Of a stretch of DNA of 64,000 bases, positions 32,830 through 44,068 are shown piece after piece (the stretch's first letter is position 1; each line of letters starts with the position of its first letter). The position numbers were made by a program, and so were the translations under genes. Below the pieces are notes generated by a model. It searched no databases and was not told the origin of the DNA. It was given only the letters and a program-made list of their open reading frames with translations. This DNA comes from Diphasiastrum complanatum (lineage: Eukaryota > Streptophyta > Lycopodiopsida > Lycopodiales > Lycopodiaceae). The stretch is from positions 1,202,217 to 1,266,216 of the forward strand of contig CM055108.1 of NCBI GenBank assembly GCA_029204225.1, in the 5' to 3' direction.

Positions 32830-34190
32830 ATGGCATCTCAGGGAGGATATCTTCTAGAAGCTAGTGAAAGACTAAACACTTTTAATTACTCAATTTGGAA
32901 GTTAAGAATGGAGTCTGTTTTGATTCTCCAGGATGTTATGGATATTGTTCTTGGTGTTGAGGAGGAGTCTCAAGCACGGGTTGAAATTCCTAAATATAAG
33001 AAGAGAGCTAGAATGGCTCTACATTTCATTAAGATGAATGTATCTAATGAAATTTTGAGAGAGATAGGATCTTGCACTACAACCAAAGAAGCTTGGGATG
33101 CACTAAAGACCATCTATGAAGCAGAGAATACTTCTAGAATACTCACTCTTAGGAATTAGATTTTTCAAAGTTTCCAGAGAAGTGAAGAGAGTGCATCTAA
33201 CTATGTTCGGAGAGTTAAAGATTTACATAGAGAGCTTTCCTGTGTTGGTGTTACCATTAACCAAGTTGAGCTAGTTCAAGTCATATTGAATGGCTTGAGA
33301 GATGACTATGATAATCTTGTTCAGTCTTTTGCTATTAAGGAGGAGTTACCTAGTCTAGAAACTCTCCAAGGAATTCTTATTTCTGAAGAATCTAGACAAA
33401 GCTTTAAACTCTCTAGGATGAACAAACTTGAACATGGTGGAAGTGACAAAGCCCTCTTTGTTAAAGGCAAGTAGAAAGGAAGGAGTAAGAACCAATTCTC
33501 TCAAGCATACAACAAAGACAAAGCCAAAGATCAAGATCAAGATGGTGAAGAGGATGAAACATCTCATCCCTCTAACTCAAAAACCAAGAAGAAGAAAGTG
33601 AAGTGCTTCTTCTATGGCAAAAAGGGGCACTATGCCTCTAATTGCTTTAAGAAGAAAAACCAACTCAAGCAAGCTAATCTCTCCAAAGAGATTGAAGAAG
33701 ATTCTGTTGCAAGTGATGGAGAAGGATCACTTATGGTGTCCAGTTTTTCTTCATCACCTTTCAAGAAAGATGGAGCTTGGTACATAGACAGTGGAGCCTC
33801 TTCACATATGTGCTGTTCAAAGGAGTCATTTGACTCAATCTTACCTTTCAAAGGAGTCAAGAGATCTATTTACATAGCTAATGATCATGAGTGTCCAATG
33901 GAAGGAATTGGCAACATTCCATTGAAACTTGCTTCTTCAAAAGTTCTTGCACTTTCTAATGTTCTTTTCATTCCAAAACTTACAAAGAACTTAATTAGTG
34001 TGGGAAAGTTGCTTGATAATGGTTGTGATGTAAAGTTCAACTCCAATACTTGTTTTATCAAGAGAAAATATGAGATCCACATTAAAAATGACATAACTTT
34101 TAGTGATAAGTCCAATTTCAGCGGAGTTGGTGCATTAGAAAGCGCGCCTTCCAATGATATGTTACATGACATACTTCCGAGATACGGTTA
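32830..34190 (+). pseudogene. Ty1-copia gag-protease, truncated before integrase
   Basis: Starts MASQGGYLLEASERLNTFNY and continues through the gag motifs ALHFIKMNVSNEILREIG, AWDALKTIYEAENTSRILTL and VELVQVILNGL, with stops at about 33160 and 33472. The zinc knuckle is damaged (CFFYGKKGHYASNC, second Cys lost). The protease is intact in outline (WYIDSGASSHM), followed by LSNVLFIPKLTKNLISVGKL. Coding similarity stops at about 34120-34190, where DUF4218-type sequence on the other strand begins. The family is distinct from the MATNG copia group. Confidence 0.9.
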
Positions 34191-34289
34191 AAAGGTTATT
34201 GCAAGTCAAAAGTATTAGCTGAAAATAGTGTATAGTAATACAAAAGTGCATTTCTACCCAAAGAAGGTAGTGTCCTTGAAAGTCCATGT

Positions 34290-34705
34290 TGTACCACAAA
34301 ACCATGCTTTCAGCCACCAACAACACGTTCATCATCCTTATTATCCCAGAGACGACAAATCGAAGGATTGATATGAGAAAAGAACTATGTGATCTACCCT
34401 CAGGCCTTGCTCTTTGTCTTACAAAGCCTTTCAATGTTTTCATGAATCGTTCCAACAAAAAAAATCCATCGGCTATCAACAATGCTTGTATTGATAATAT
34501 GGATCAATGAGAGATTGTTGTAACCACAATACCAATAGTCTAGGATGGGCTAAATATGATGTACCTACAATGGCCACCTCATCCACCAAATGCACAATGA
34601 GATGCATTTGAATGGTGAGAATGGATGTGGGAAAGTACTTTTTGATCAAACACATTGCTTCGATGGAGCTTTGTCTTACTGCCTCAATGGATGCTACTGG
34701 TATCT
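34290..34705 (-). pseudogene. CACTA-type transposon DUF4218 remnant
   Basis: The minus strand reads SSIEAMCLIKKYFPTSI then IQMHLIVHLVDEVAIVG, and after a frameshift FMKTLKGFVRQRARPEG. These are the hallmark DUF4218 blocks found next to TNP2 transposase in plant En/Spm (CACTA) elements (the FPPSFFD..vHL.vHL..E...gGPv block and ERymktLK.fVrN.A.PEGsi block). Frame changes and internal loss make it dead. No TNP2 core or CACTA terminal repeat is visible. Confidence 0.8.
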
Positions 34706-35640
34706 CCTTGGATGAAATGTATCTTCATAAGAAATGTAAACAACAATAATATACGCAGTAGTTAGATCATCATCTTAAATAATCTATCTGAAAAACAATG
34801 TGATTTGCATTGATCATACCTCACCAAACCACTAAGTTTGTAGATTGCACTCCGTATCTTTTTAAAAACTAATTTTGTAGGAATTTTCATGGCTAGTAAA
34901 ATTTACATAGGATTTTAAAATTTTAGCTCTGGAATATATAGAATTCATGTAGATCATCACAATAATTTAAGACACCACATAAAATTTGAAATGGAGAGTT
35001 TTTGTACAATTCTTGATAAAAGTTCATTTAAACCAAAATGTGACTAACTTACAACTGTAATACATGATGTAGCATGAAATTTATTGATAGAAGGGGATAG
35101 AATGAGGCCCGAGAAAATAGTTAAATGTTATTGGACTTGAAAAGTTTTGAAAGTTTTTAGTTAGGAAAGGTACAACTTAGCAAATTAAAATAGTTTAATT
35201 GATGCATTGATTTTTCTAAAAAAGCTAGCTCTCCTAACCAATGACAAACTTCAATAGTTGTTGGATTTTAGAAGACAACATTTTTGAGTTTAAGGTTTTG
35301 GAATGCATCAGTTTTACAAAACTGCCATCCCTTCAAAGATGCAGGATACTGAATGAAGGGAAACTTGAGGGAGATTTTCTCAGCGCTAACTTTAAAGCCC
35401 ATAATAATTTGCTGATTATCAAGCATGCAAGGAAACAATTTATTTGGTCATTAATAATGCCAACTACATATAAGTACAATTACAATGCACAATTCTAGAT
35501 GATGAAGAGATATCGTGAGGAAACAAAGTTCAAACTACAACTAGCTAAAATGAAGGAAGAACTTCTTGGATTGCCTAAAAAGAAGTTATAGTCGAATAGG
35601 GAGTTCTCCCCAAAACAAAGAATTAGATATTACAAGATGC
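34706..35640. other. intergenic, possibly more transposon debris
   Basis: An 85-residue frame at 35241-35498 (+) has no known motif. Near 35546-35606 there is a diverged partial repeat of the 3' end of citrate-binding-like gene 2 (GGATTGCCTAAAA and ATAGGGAGTT words recur at 35645-35716). Confidence 0.4.
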
Positions 35641-35666
35641 GAGGATGGACGAGCTTCGTGGATTGC

Positions 35667-36353
35667 CTAAAAGGACGTTATTGTCACATTTCTCCACTGA
35701 ACCTTCGCATAGGGAGTTGTCTCGGTGCCTAAGGTGTGGTATATACCAGCTTTGTGGTAATTGAGGACATTGATATCATCGTCTGGCCATTTGCCCTTGA
35801 TCTTGCCGTTGATGGAAACCTCAACGTGCTTATCCTGGACATGATCCACCGTTACGTCAACCCACTGATCATATATATTCGTTATAAGAGGCACCGTTTT
35901 GTAGTACGCGAGTGTGCCGTCGTTCTGGTTCATAGCGTTAAGTATGAAAAGCGTCGAATTCCCACCACCCCCAGCAACGTTGCCACCCCAAATCTGCATG
36001 ATGCATTCTCTGTGTGCAGGACGGAAAACCTTGACCTGGCCGTGGAACACTTTCCGCCCAGTCTTGTAATTGTCGTAATATCTTATTTCCAGACGATTAG
36101 TCTTCTTATCTAAAAGCTCGAACGTCTCGACACCGTCTGGTGTCTCGCTGAATTTGCAGCCCTTGTCGGGACAATCGAAGGAGCTTGGCACTGGGCCTGG
36201 GACGTTGGTGGATGTAGATGTTTTGGTTTGGTACTGCAGAACCCGATCTTGTTGCTGGGCGTCTACCTTGCTCCCAGCACGATAAAGGATCAACATCAGC
36301 AGAAGGACAAAGGCCGATTTAGTTAGAAGGGCAGCTCTACCGACTTCTTCCAT
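35667..36353 (-). CDS. secreted citrate-binding-protein-like / alginate-lyase-2 fold protein, copy 2
   Basis: A 228-residue protein counted from the Met aligned with copy 1; an in-frame ATG at 36374 would add seven residues (MQYQSRI) not matched by a start in copy 1. It has a signal peptide with predicted cleavage after VDA, then QQQ. By eye about two thirds of residues match copy 1, without frameshifts. RLEIR is at 87-91, CIMQIW replaces the QIH strand of active lyases, and YHKAGIY is close to the family YxKAGxY motif. Cys 61, 66 and 117 correspond to those of copy 1. N-glycosylation sequons occur at NST (132-134) and NVT near the end. It reads as functional. The 27-kb inverted arrangement with copy 1 points to an old segmental duplication. 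Confidence 0.85.
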   Translation of the reverse strand: MEEVGRAALLTKSAFVLLLMLILYRAGSKVDAQQQDRVLQYQTKTSTSTNVPGPVPSSFDCPDKGCKFSETPDGVETFELLDKKTNRLEIRYYDNYKTGRKVFHGQVKVFRPAHRECIMQIWGGNVAGGGGNSTLFILNAMNQNDGTLAYYKTVPLITNIYDQWVDVTVDHVQDKHVEVSINGKIKGKWPDDDINVLNYHKAGIYHTLGTETTPYAKVQWRNVTITSF

Positions 36354-36815
36354 GATGCGGCTCTGATATTGCATTAGTGATTTACGATACCAACGCTATA
36401 ACTCGTTGTTATTGGGTTATCTAGAGCTAGTAAATGGCGTACATCTTTCGATTTTGAAAAGGAAGGAAGGAAGGAAGTTTAGTAAGTGATCATGAGCAGA
36501 GAATAGAGTGCTTAATAGAAACAGTCTGCTACGCATGGATTCTGCAGTCTACTCGTAACCACTAACATCTTGAAGTAAAAAGAATACAATATTGCCTTTT
36601 GTCCCCAAGAATTTCCATGAAATCTAACAAGTCATTACCCAAGGCACCAGCAGCCACATGCACCCGCTTCGAGTCAAAATTTGCTCAACGACAATACATA
36701 GTCCACATCAAATATAACGATCTCCCCAAAGCCCAACCATGAATGTCTTAAAAGATCTGTCTTTTATGCAATTCCTATTGAGGCATTAAAAGACTTCATT
36801 CACACTCACCGCAGT
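36354..36815 (-). promoter_or_regulatory. promoter and 5' UTR of copy 2, homologous to copy 1 but TATA changed
   Basis: The reverse complement aligns with 7680-8162. At the position of the copy-1 TATA box it reads TTTCTATTAAGC (36510-36526 region) instead of TTATATATAG. The downstream TTCCTTCCTTCC pyrimidine tract is retained. The two genes are therefore likely to differ in expression strength or start-site choice. Confidence 0.55.
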
Positions 36816-37805
36816 AATTTCAATATAGATTTCGTAGGATTTTATCGTAGGGTTTCATAAGGGTGTTTTCACACAGGGACCTGGCCGAATGCCAGGACCA
36901 GGCCACTTACTCCCCGTTCTGGCCATGGTCCTCATGGAACGGTTTGGCCCGTTTTCGCAGACAGGCGTGAAATTGCAAGATTTTGGAGGTTTGTCCCTGT
37001 TGTCGCAACGACATATTCACCTGCCGCGGGAAATAGAGAAAGACTTTAGCAACGACATATTCACCTGGCCACGAAAATAGAGAAGGAGACAGAACGCGCA
37101 ACTAGTCTGCACGCGCGTGCGCGAGAGAGAGACTCTGACCAATGTAGGAGACCCCAGTTCTGTTTACGCGGCAGAGATCATTGTTCCTGCAGGAATGAAG
37201 ATTTATGTGAAGCCAGAGAAGCTGGTTTTCGCTGATCTGCATCAGAAATTGAGTTGTTCTTCGAAACTCCTACTCTGAGACTCAGAGACAGAGTTTGGGT
37301 TTCTGATATGGAGGGATGGATCTCACCAGGTGTGGAGTCCAATTGTAATCAGCAGACATCAGGCTTTCTAAGACGAAAGTATCAATGATTGTGAATTTTT
37401 ACATTTTTTCACTTAAGAAATGCTGCATTGCATCCACATCCACATACTTAAAGAAGGTGAATTTGACCAAGAAAATTGTCTTTTGATTGGAAATCATACT
37501 GTCTTTTGAAATTCTGTGGCATTTTGTAAAGATAGTAATGAGTGCTTTAAGTTTGCAGTATTGTATGTGCAAATGGGCAACTTCTTGAACAAAGAAAGCA
37601 ATTTCGTAGACAAACATTGGTTGGATAAGGATGCATTAACTGCTAGTGTCGTCAATGTATTGCATCCTGTTATTTGCACTTGCATTACATGAAAAATCTG
37701 AATTCATTGCCTAAAAACTTTGGTCCACGTCCATGTGCATAGAGGGACGAACAAAATAGTAGCAACACTATATTATCTAAAGATATCTAAAGCTCATAAC
37801 GGACA
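36816..37805. other. no gene recognised
   Basis: Non-coding, with CpG-containing words near 37110-37130 (ACGCGCGTGCGCG). Minus-strand frames of 63-72 residues at 37399-37685 overlap in two frames and have no motif. Confidence 0.4.
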
Positions 37806-38147
37806 ACAATGCATCACAAGCCTAGTGTTAGCCATTTGAAAATCTTTGGTTGTATATGTCTTGTTCACATTCCTAAACAGCTTAGGGAGAAGCTAGATCA
37901 TAGGACAGATAAATGTATTGTCATTGGCTATGCTGATGAGCATAAAGCTTATAAAGTTTATGATCCATCCACCAATGTAGTATTTGTCTCTAGGGATGTA
38001 ATATTTCAAGAACATACATACTATGATTTCAAACAACCATCAATAAATGATGCTATGTCATTTCATCCTATTTCACGTAGCATGGATTTTTCCAACGTTG
38101 ATATTCCTTCTATAGAACTTGCAACTATAGCTACAGAAGCCGAGTAG
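37806..38147 (+). pseudogene. copia integrase C-terminal fragment
   Basis: Reads HHKPSVSHLKIFGCICLVHI, REKLDHRTDKCIVIGY, HKAYKVYDPSTNVVFVSRDV and IFQEHTYYDF: the copia post-integrase block (kP.v.hlrvFGc..yv..p...r.Kld.r...cifiGY....k.Y.v..p...kv..srdV.F.E). It starts and ends abruptly and belongs to a family different from the neighbouring copias. Confidence 0.87.
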
Positions 38148-38395
38148 CTGACAATACTTGTCATCAGACCAGACCAAGCTATCCCGAGCAGATCTGGACA
38201 AATTTAAGAAGAAACATCATCGCATCCTGGTCAATGAAACATCCGTAGATCCTCACGGACTCGGACCTTGTTCCGCCATTCCGGTTGCGGTTGTAGTGCC
38301 GCAATTATCTCAGCCCTGGTGGAGTATTGGCTTTGATCTATCTCCTCTTTGCCTCTCCTCATATTGGGAGGATATTTCCTTTTGAATTTTTTTGA

Positions 38396-40380
38396 TTATC
38401 TGCTATCAGCCATCTTGCCCTTGGGCCTAGTAGGAGAAGCTACCCTACGTGGTTGCGGTGGCCTCGCCAGGTAATCATCCAAGGCCTTAGTGCCCGTATC
38501 TTTTTCCTTTGCCTGCTCGCTCGTTGACGGCTCAGCTGCACCCGTGTCTTGTCTGGGCAAGAATCTTCTTGACTCCAATGGATCTGCCAGACAGTCGTCA
38601 TCACCCCCGATGTCAATATTAACTTCTGGAAGGTCAGGGATGGAGTGATCTGGGGGAATAATAGATTTAGGAGGTGGGTTTAACAAATTATTGTACGTCG
38701 CACTGGGGGAGCGAAGTTGTAAAAGGAAATCATCTTGTTGGGCTTTGTACATGTCAGCTGGACCTTTTGATGGGCCCATTATTCTTCTAGGAGGTGGTGG
38801 AGAGAGGGAAGATGAAGAAACAAAGTAAGTCGGAATGAATGTTTCAAAAAAATTAAAAGTGGAATAAGATGAGGGGTTAAAAGTGGGAGGAAGAAGGGGA
38901 ATAGCTCTGGAAGCAACTTCGGCTCTCTAACTACCCGATCCCGAGCTAACATCTGATGGTCGGGTTTGCCCATCCTTATTGCCTGTTCCGTCATCTCCAT
39001 CATCGTCCCGTGGTTTCTTTGAAAGAGTGCCTGCTTGGGCCTTGCACGCCGTGTCCACAACTGGTTTACCTTGTCCAAGACTTGCTATAGGGCCTTCGTT
39101 GTATCTTCTAGGTGTTTCTGGGCCTCAAGGATGATCTTTTCCTACTTGGCCACAATATTTTCAGAATTTCTTTTCTCGGCTTCCCGTTCTTGGATCAGCC
39201 ACACATTCTTCTCCATCTGGATGGCTGTGGCCTACGGGGCCTAGAACTGTATGTCCTCGGACTTTATTAGAGAGACACCAACTATCATTGCACCTGACAA
39301 TCATCTCGTACTTGGTCGATCTGGACCATTTGTTGCTTCAATTGCTGCTGGACCTCTTCTAATGTGGTTTTTACCCGGCCATCACGGATCTGATTTTTTC
39401 TGTCTCTTTTTCTTTTTCTTTGGCCAGCTTCTGTTTTTCTCGATCCTGGTACTAGACCTTATTCTCGAGCACTTGGTGTTGGCTTACCAACCAGTGCATG
39501 TGGTAGCTTGCTTTGGATAGGCTGATCATTGGGCACTTAGCTGCTTCGGAGAGCTTCTCAGGGTTAGTGATGGTTGGGTACTGATCAGGGGTGTGGGATG
39601 GTGAAGCTAATCCAAAAAATAGACGTTGTGGAGGGAATGAAGATGGAGGTGGAGAAATAATTTTAGTAGCAATAGTGGTTGTTGTGGTGGTAGTGGTGGT
39701 TATTGGTAGGGTCAGACTTCCTCCTGGCTGATCTTCTTTCTCTAGTTCATCATCAGTTATTTCCATCAGGTCTGCAGCATCAAAATATTGTGAAGTGTCC
39801 GAGGTGTGAACTTGTTGGGCCTGTGCTTGTTGATCTTGTGGCTGCTGGGCCGCTTCCATGTCTTGGAGAATGGAGCTCCCCACTCCTCCTCCTCCCCACA
39901 CACCCCCCCTCGAAAACAATGTCGTTGGTGATGTTGGTGACATTGGCGTGGTTATCAGCATGGGTGGGTTGTGCCCGTGTCCACTGCTCCCGATGATGTA
40001 GCTGCTCCATCACCCCCGTCGATGGTGTGTAAGGGTGAGGAGTGTGTCGAAGAGGTTGCATTTGAGCTTCTATCATCTGAAACTGAATCGTCTGATGATG
40101 ATCCATCAGGTGATTTCCTCCTGGCTTGAAGCTTCCTGCGTATTCGTTGTTGCCTTGTGTCTAGCAACTGGGCCTTGTACGTATCGGCTTGTTGAGCTTC
40201 CGAGGATGTGGCTGCTTGTGGATCTAGTTGTGGGCTTTGTCACTTGTGTACCACCAAAATAATACTGGTGTTTACCCTTTTGGGTGGAAGCCCCGATTGT
40301 GAAGTAGCCCATGATCATGGACGTTTGGACTATTTGGACCCTATTGGGACGTTCCGTGCTTTGTCCGCAAGTTGTAGGTG
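38396..40380 (-). pseudogene. low-complexity Pro/Gln/Thr-rich and coiled-coil frames, unknown retroelement-like
   Basis: A series of minus-strand frames, broken by stops and shifts. They include KATTNTQEASSQEE, an Arg/Ser-rich stretch (RRKLQARRKSPDGSSSDDSV), Gln-rich DMEAAQQPQDQQAQAQQ, a Thr run, a coiled coil (QDREKQKLAKEKEKETEKI) and a C-terminal segment with RPPQPRRVASPTRPKGKM. They lie downstream, in the same orientation, of a tRNA-Asp-type LTR, leader and the frame at 40385-41062, so they probably form the remainder of its first reading frame. I do not recognise the protein. Confidence 0.45.
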
Positions 40381-40384
40381 TTGT

Positions 40385-41062
40385 TTGAGTTTGGGCCCAT
40401 TTTGTACTTGCTAGAGTGTGATATCAGTCATGAAATACCCCAGTACGGTTATTGGCTACTTGTTCTTAACACACTCATGAAGGAAGTTTGAAGCAAACTA
40501 TGCCCAATCATAAAGGTTCTGGGCATGCAATCGTGAATCTGCCATCATGTGAAAGGGGTATCCTCAGCACTTTTGTCCTTGATCTTTGTGTACATTTGGT
40601 CAAATATGCACATGCTGCTTTCAGCTGCTAATCATTGATGGCCTCAACTCGGTACCCATCTTTATTCTTCCATTTGTCCACTGAGGGATCTATGTATTTG
40701 GAATAGGCTGTTTGCTCAATCTTTTGGAGCATTCTTGTGACAACATTTGGTCCTCGAGGAAACTCGAAGGGTTGCAAGTCGGCCGCAACAAAAGATATGT
40801 TATAAACATAGTTCCTGACAAGAGGAACTATGAGCTAGTTGGCACGATCTTGACGTAGCATTGTAATTGGCATATGCCATATGCATTAGGTACGGACTTT
40901 GATACCTCATCAGAATAGGGATTTGGAACTCAATTGCCTTGAAGAATGACTCTGCCTACTAGTACTAGGTCTGCATCTCTGTAAGATCCCGTTTGCACAG
41001 TTGGATGTCGAGCTTATTAGCATCGGGTCATCAGAACTGGAACTGGGGTTGGATGACATGGT
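40385..41062 (-). pseudogene. start of unrecognised gag-like frame after the minisatellite leader
   Basis: An ATG at 41062 gives MSSNPSSSSDDPML. With frameshifts it continues as LDIQLCKRDLTEMQ, AESFFKAIEFQIPIL, MRYQSPYLMHMAYANYNATS, NYVYNISFVAADLQPFEF, RGPNVVTRMLQKIEQTAYSK, YIDPSVDKWKNKDGYRVEAI and LKAACAYLTK. It has a folded-protein composition and is placed where gag would start. Several stops and shifts make it non-functional. No family is assigned. Confidence 0.45.
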
Positions 41063-41109
41063 GAAAAAATGGAAGAAACAGGGGTCTGAAAAAAGTGTGT
41101 CAGTTGAGA

Positions 41110-42640
41110 TTTGAGACAAGGTTAAGGGTGCATCGGTTGAGATTTGATGGAGGCTTCGGTTGAGAGCTGATGGAGGCGTCGGTCAAGAGTTGATGGAGGC
41201 TTTGATCGAGACTTGACAGAGGCTTTGGTCAAGAGTTGAAAGAGGCTTCAGTTGAGAGTTGACAAAGGCTTCATTGAGATGGGATGGAATGGCTCTGGTC
41301 GAGATGGAATGGAATGGCTCCGGTCCAGATGGAATGGAATGGCTCCAGTCAAGAAGGGATGGAATGGCTCCGATTGGGAAGGCAGGTGAAAGTGTCCTTT
41401 GAGAAGGGATTGGAAGATGTGTGTGGAGCGAGGTATGTTGCAGAAGGAAAGGATTGTAAAGGAATGAGGTTGGGTAAAGAAAGATGGAAGGTAAAGTGTG
41501 TGAAAGCGGAAGATGTGGACGTGTTTTTGCAAGGACAGAGTGGAAGATGTGTGGAAAGAGAAGTATGTTGTGGAATGAAAGGATGGTGACAGAATGAGGT
41601 TGGGTAAGAAAGTTGGAAGGTATAAGTTTTGAAAGCGGAAGATGTGGAGATGTGGGAAAGGTGGATATCTGTGCAAATGGATGTATGGAGGTGGTGAATG
41701 ACTGGAAGGAAAAAAAAAGTTTTTTTTCTACGTTGATGATGTTATATCCAATAGTGTAACGAGAGCGTGATGAATGCTCGCGTGACACTACCCCTTAGCA
41801 TGCAAAAAATTTCAAATTGATGTGTATTCTGCCGACGATATTAGGTCTGGAAAGGTTTGGTGATGGCGCTCTAAATGGTAATCAAATGATGATGGTGGAT
41901 ATTCGATGGAGGTAGTGTGTAAATCATGACAGAAGCAATGAACACAAGAGTGCTTGGATCGTGCACATGAGCAAGAAGATCGCCAGCAGATTGTCGCAAG
42001 AAACGTCAAAATTCGCACTTTGCTGAGGTGCGGATGGCATCGTGGTGATGGCATCTATGGACAACGTCGTCTGGATTCGGGCAAGATGTGACGTGCCGGT
42101 TCATGAGTTTTGAATTTGGAACCTCCAGTCGAGATTGGAGTGGATGCTCCAATTGAGATCTGATAGAACGTGCTGGTCGAGATCCAATAGGATGCTCCGC
42201 AGTCAAGATCCAACAGGATGCTCCCGTCGAGATCCAACATGATACTCAAGTCGAGATCGAACAAGATGCTTTGATCGAGATCTGATATAAACACTCCGGT
42301 CGAGATTTGACAAAAATGCTCTGGTTGAGTGACGGAAACGCTCCGGTTGAGATTTGACAGAAACGCTCCATCCGAAAGTTGACAGAAACGCTCCAGTGGA
42401 GAGTTGACAAAAACGCTCCGGTCGAGATTTGACAAAAACGCTCCGGTCGAGATTTGATAGAAACGCTCCGGTTGAGATTTGACAGAAACGCTTCAATTGA
42501 GATTTTAGCAGAGGCTCTGATTGAGATTTCAACAAAGGCTCCGGTTGAAATTTTACAGAATGCCTCCGGTCGAGAAGTAATTGAATGGCTTGGGTGAGAT
42601 CTGATGGATGAGCATCGATTGAGTTGAACTCAGGATTGGG
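41110..42640 (-). repeat. 23-25 bp minisatellite leader, inverted relative of 15290-16240
   Basis: Units of CTCCGGTCGAGATTTGACAG type. Between 42365 and 42465 the spacing is exactly 25 bp; near 41120-41270 it is about 23 bp (GTTGAGATTTGATGGAGGC type). Because 25 is not a multiple of three, open frames through it cycle through three phases and give repeating peptides (FCQISTGAFLSNLDRS), which are artefacts. Within it, a segment of about 130 bp is tandemly duplicated (about 41395-41525 and 41525-41650). The reverse complement of the unit matches the array at 15290-16240. Confidence 0.88.
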
Positions 42641-42898
42641 CAGGATATTGCGAGTAGTTGTTTGGTCAAGAGTGAGCGTATAGTTTCAATAGGTGAATGA
42701 AACAAGGTTTTGTCCAGTCCAGACGAGAGTCGTGGAGCTCGGCTAGGGAAAGAGCGTGAAGCCTCGTCGAGAACGGAGTAGTATGTCGGCCAAGACCAAA
42801 GTAACGAGCTTGGTAATGATGCATGTGTGAGACTTCAGACGATGGTTTGGCAGCACAGATTGGAAAGGTTTGGCTTGGATAAGTATGTGTGTAACTGT

Positions 42899-42911
42899 GG
42901 AAATGGTGCCA
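42899..42911 (-). other. primer-binding site, tRNA-Asp type
   Basis: Minus strand TGGCACCATTTCC, two bases after the LTR end. It differs from the canonical TGGCGCCGTTGCC at three positions, two of them G-to-A changes within former CpG dinucleotides. Confidence 0.72.
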
Positions 42912-42913
42912 AA

Positions 42914-44009
42914 TGTTCATAGATTCTAGCTGAATCTGTGAACATGATTCTTTTTCGTTCTTATTCTTTGTTACTTCCGTTGGTTACAGTTCTTTACGGT
43001 TCAATCTTCTTAGTAGAACAGTTTTCAGGCATAAGTGTTTCTCAGATTACAACGTGTGCTCCTAGCTTGTCAGTGGAGAGAAACAGTTACGTTACTCAGG
43101 TACATGCATTTACAAGCCATGCAACCAGTCCTAGCTCAGCATAGATCAATGTTATGAATCAGAGAGCAAATCTGCGATCTAACTAGGAAATCATGGAACA
43201 ATGCAATGACAAGATTAAGCTACTCAGCAAGAAACAAGAAACAAGAAAACTAGCTTCCTAACAACATTCTAGTAGCCCAAGAATCAAGAAACACCCTTTT
43301 CTTGATGCTTGGAATACCCACGAACAATCAAGGACAAGATTGTTAGAGAGTATGCAAATCAGATCCACAATCGTAGCCTCTATAGTTTACCTACATGCTG
43401 AAACTACAAAATCAAGATACAAGAAAGTTAATCCACATCTACATTCCACAAAAAAAAGAGTAAGCAAGAAATCTAATTATTCCACAAACACAAAGGAAAT
43501 AAGAACACGCTCATAGAAATTTTACTCAAGAAGATTGCCATGAACAAGAAGCTTCACAATCATCAAGAACTTGTAGAAGATCTTTTTTATTGACTCAAGA
43601 GAAATTGTCAATATAATCAAAGCTCCCTCACAAGAGAGGGGGGCCCTTAAATAAGCAAGAGGGCTACCCATATGGCAATTCCACTAATTTGGAAAGTACA
43701 AGTGAAAAAAAATCTTCCACTAGTGGTCACCATCAAAAGGTGGCTCACTCTAAATTATAAGGGGGTCTACACTTATTTACAATGCCTAGGAAGCATTACT
43801 AGCTCCTACATGGTCGTTCATTTCTGGGATACACCATGTAGGCTCACATAGATAATAATTGTCATCCTAACTAGTAATCCTCGGCTCTCATGCTCGGTTC
43901 TCGGCTTCTTGTGCTCTCCTCCTTCTAAGACCTCCTCGGTCATTTGTGAGAGATACTCTGTGTCTTCAACTTGGCTCGGCATTTGGGGATTCTTTGGAAT
44001 CTGCTAACA
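42914..44009 (-). mobile_element. 5' LTR of the tRNA-Asp-primed family, copy 3
   Basis: 1096 bp with clean TG...CA ends: on the minus strand it begins TGTTAGCAGATTCC (44009) and ends CTATGAACA (42914). It is homologous to 13893-15081 and 25150-26096. It sits 60 bp before the gag ATG of a (+) copia element, so it probably interrupts that element's leader. Confidence 0.85.
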
Positions 44010-44068
44010 TTCAAGAGAGTTGTTAGTGCATTGTAGCAAGTTTGAAGATTTGAATCACACATTGCAAC

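Noticed and set aside
35241-35498. 85-residue plus-strand frame
   Set aside because: No motif recognised; possibly CACTA debris but not supportable.
35736-36113. 125-residue plus-strand frame opposite gene 2
   Set aside because: Antisense shadow of the conserved gene.
39703-40414. Plus-strand frames opposite the low-complexity minus-strand region
   Set aside because: Antisense to Gln/Pro/Thr-rich coding-like sequence that continues, in order, from the LTR and leader on the minus strand.
41183-42535. Frames of 110-201 residues with repeating peptides such as FCQISTGAFLSNLD
   Set aside because: Several frames are open at once and the 25-bp unit cycles through all three phases, so the peptides are by-products of the minisatellite.
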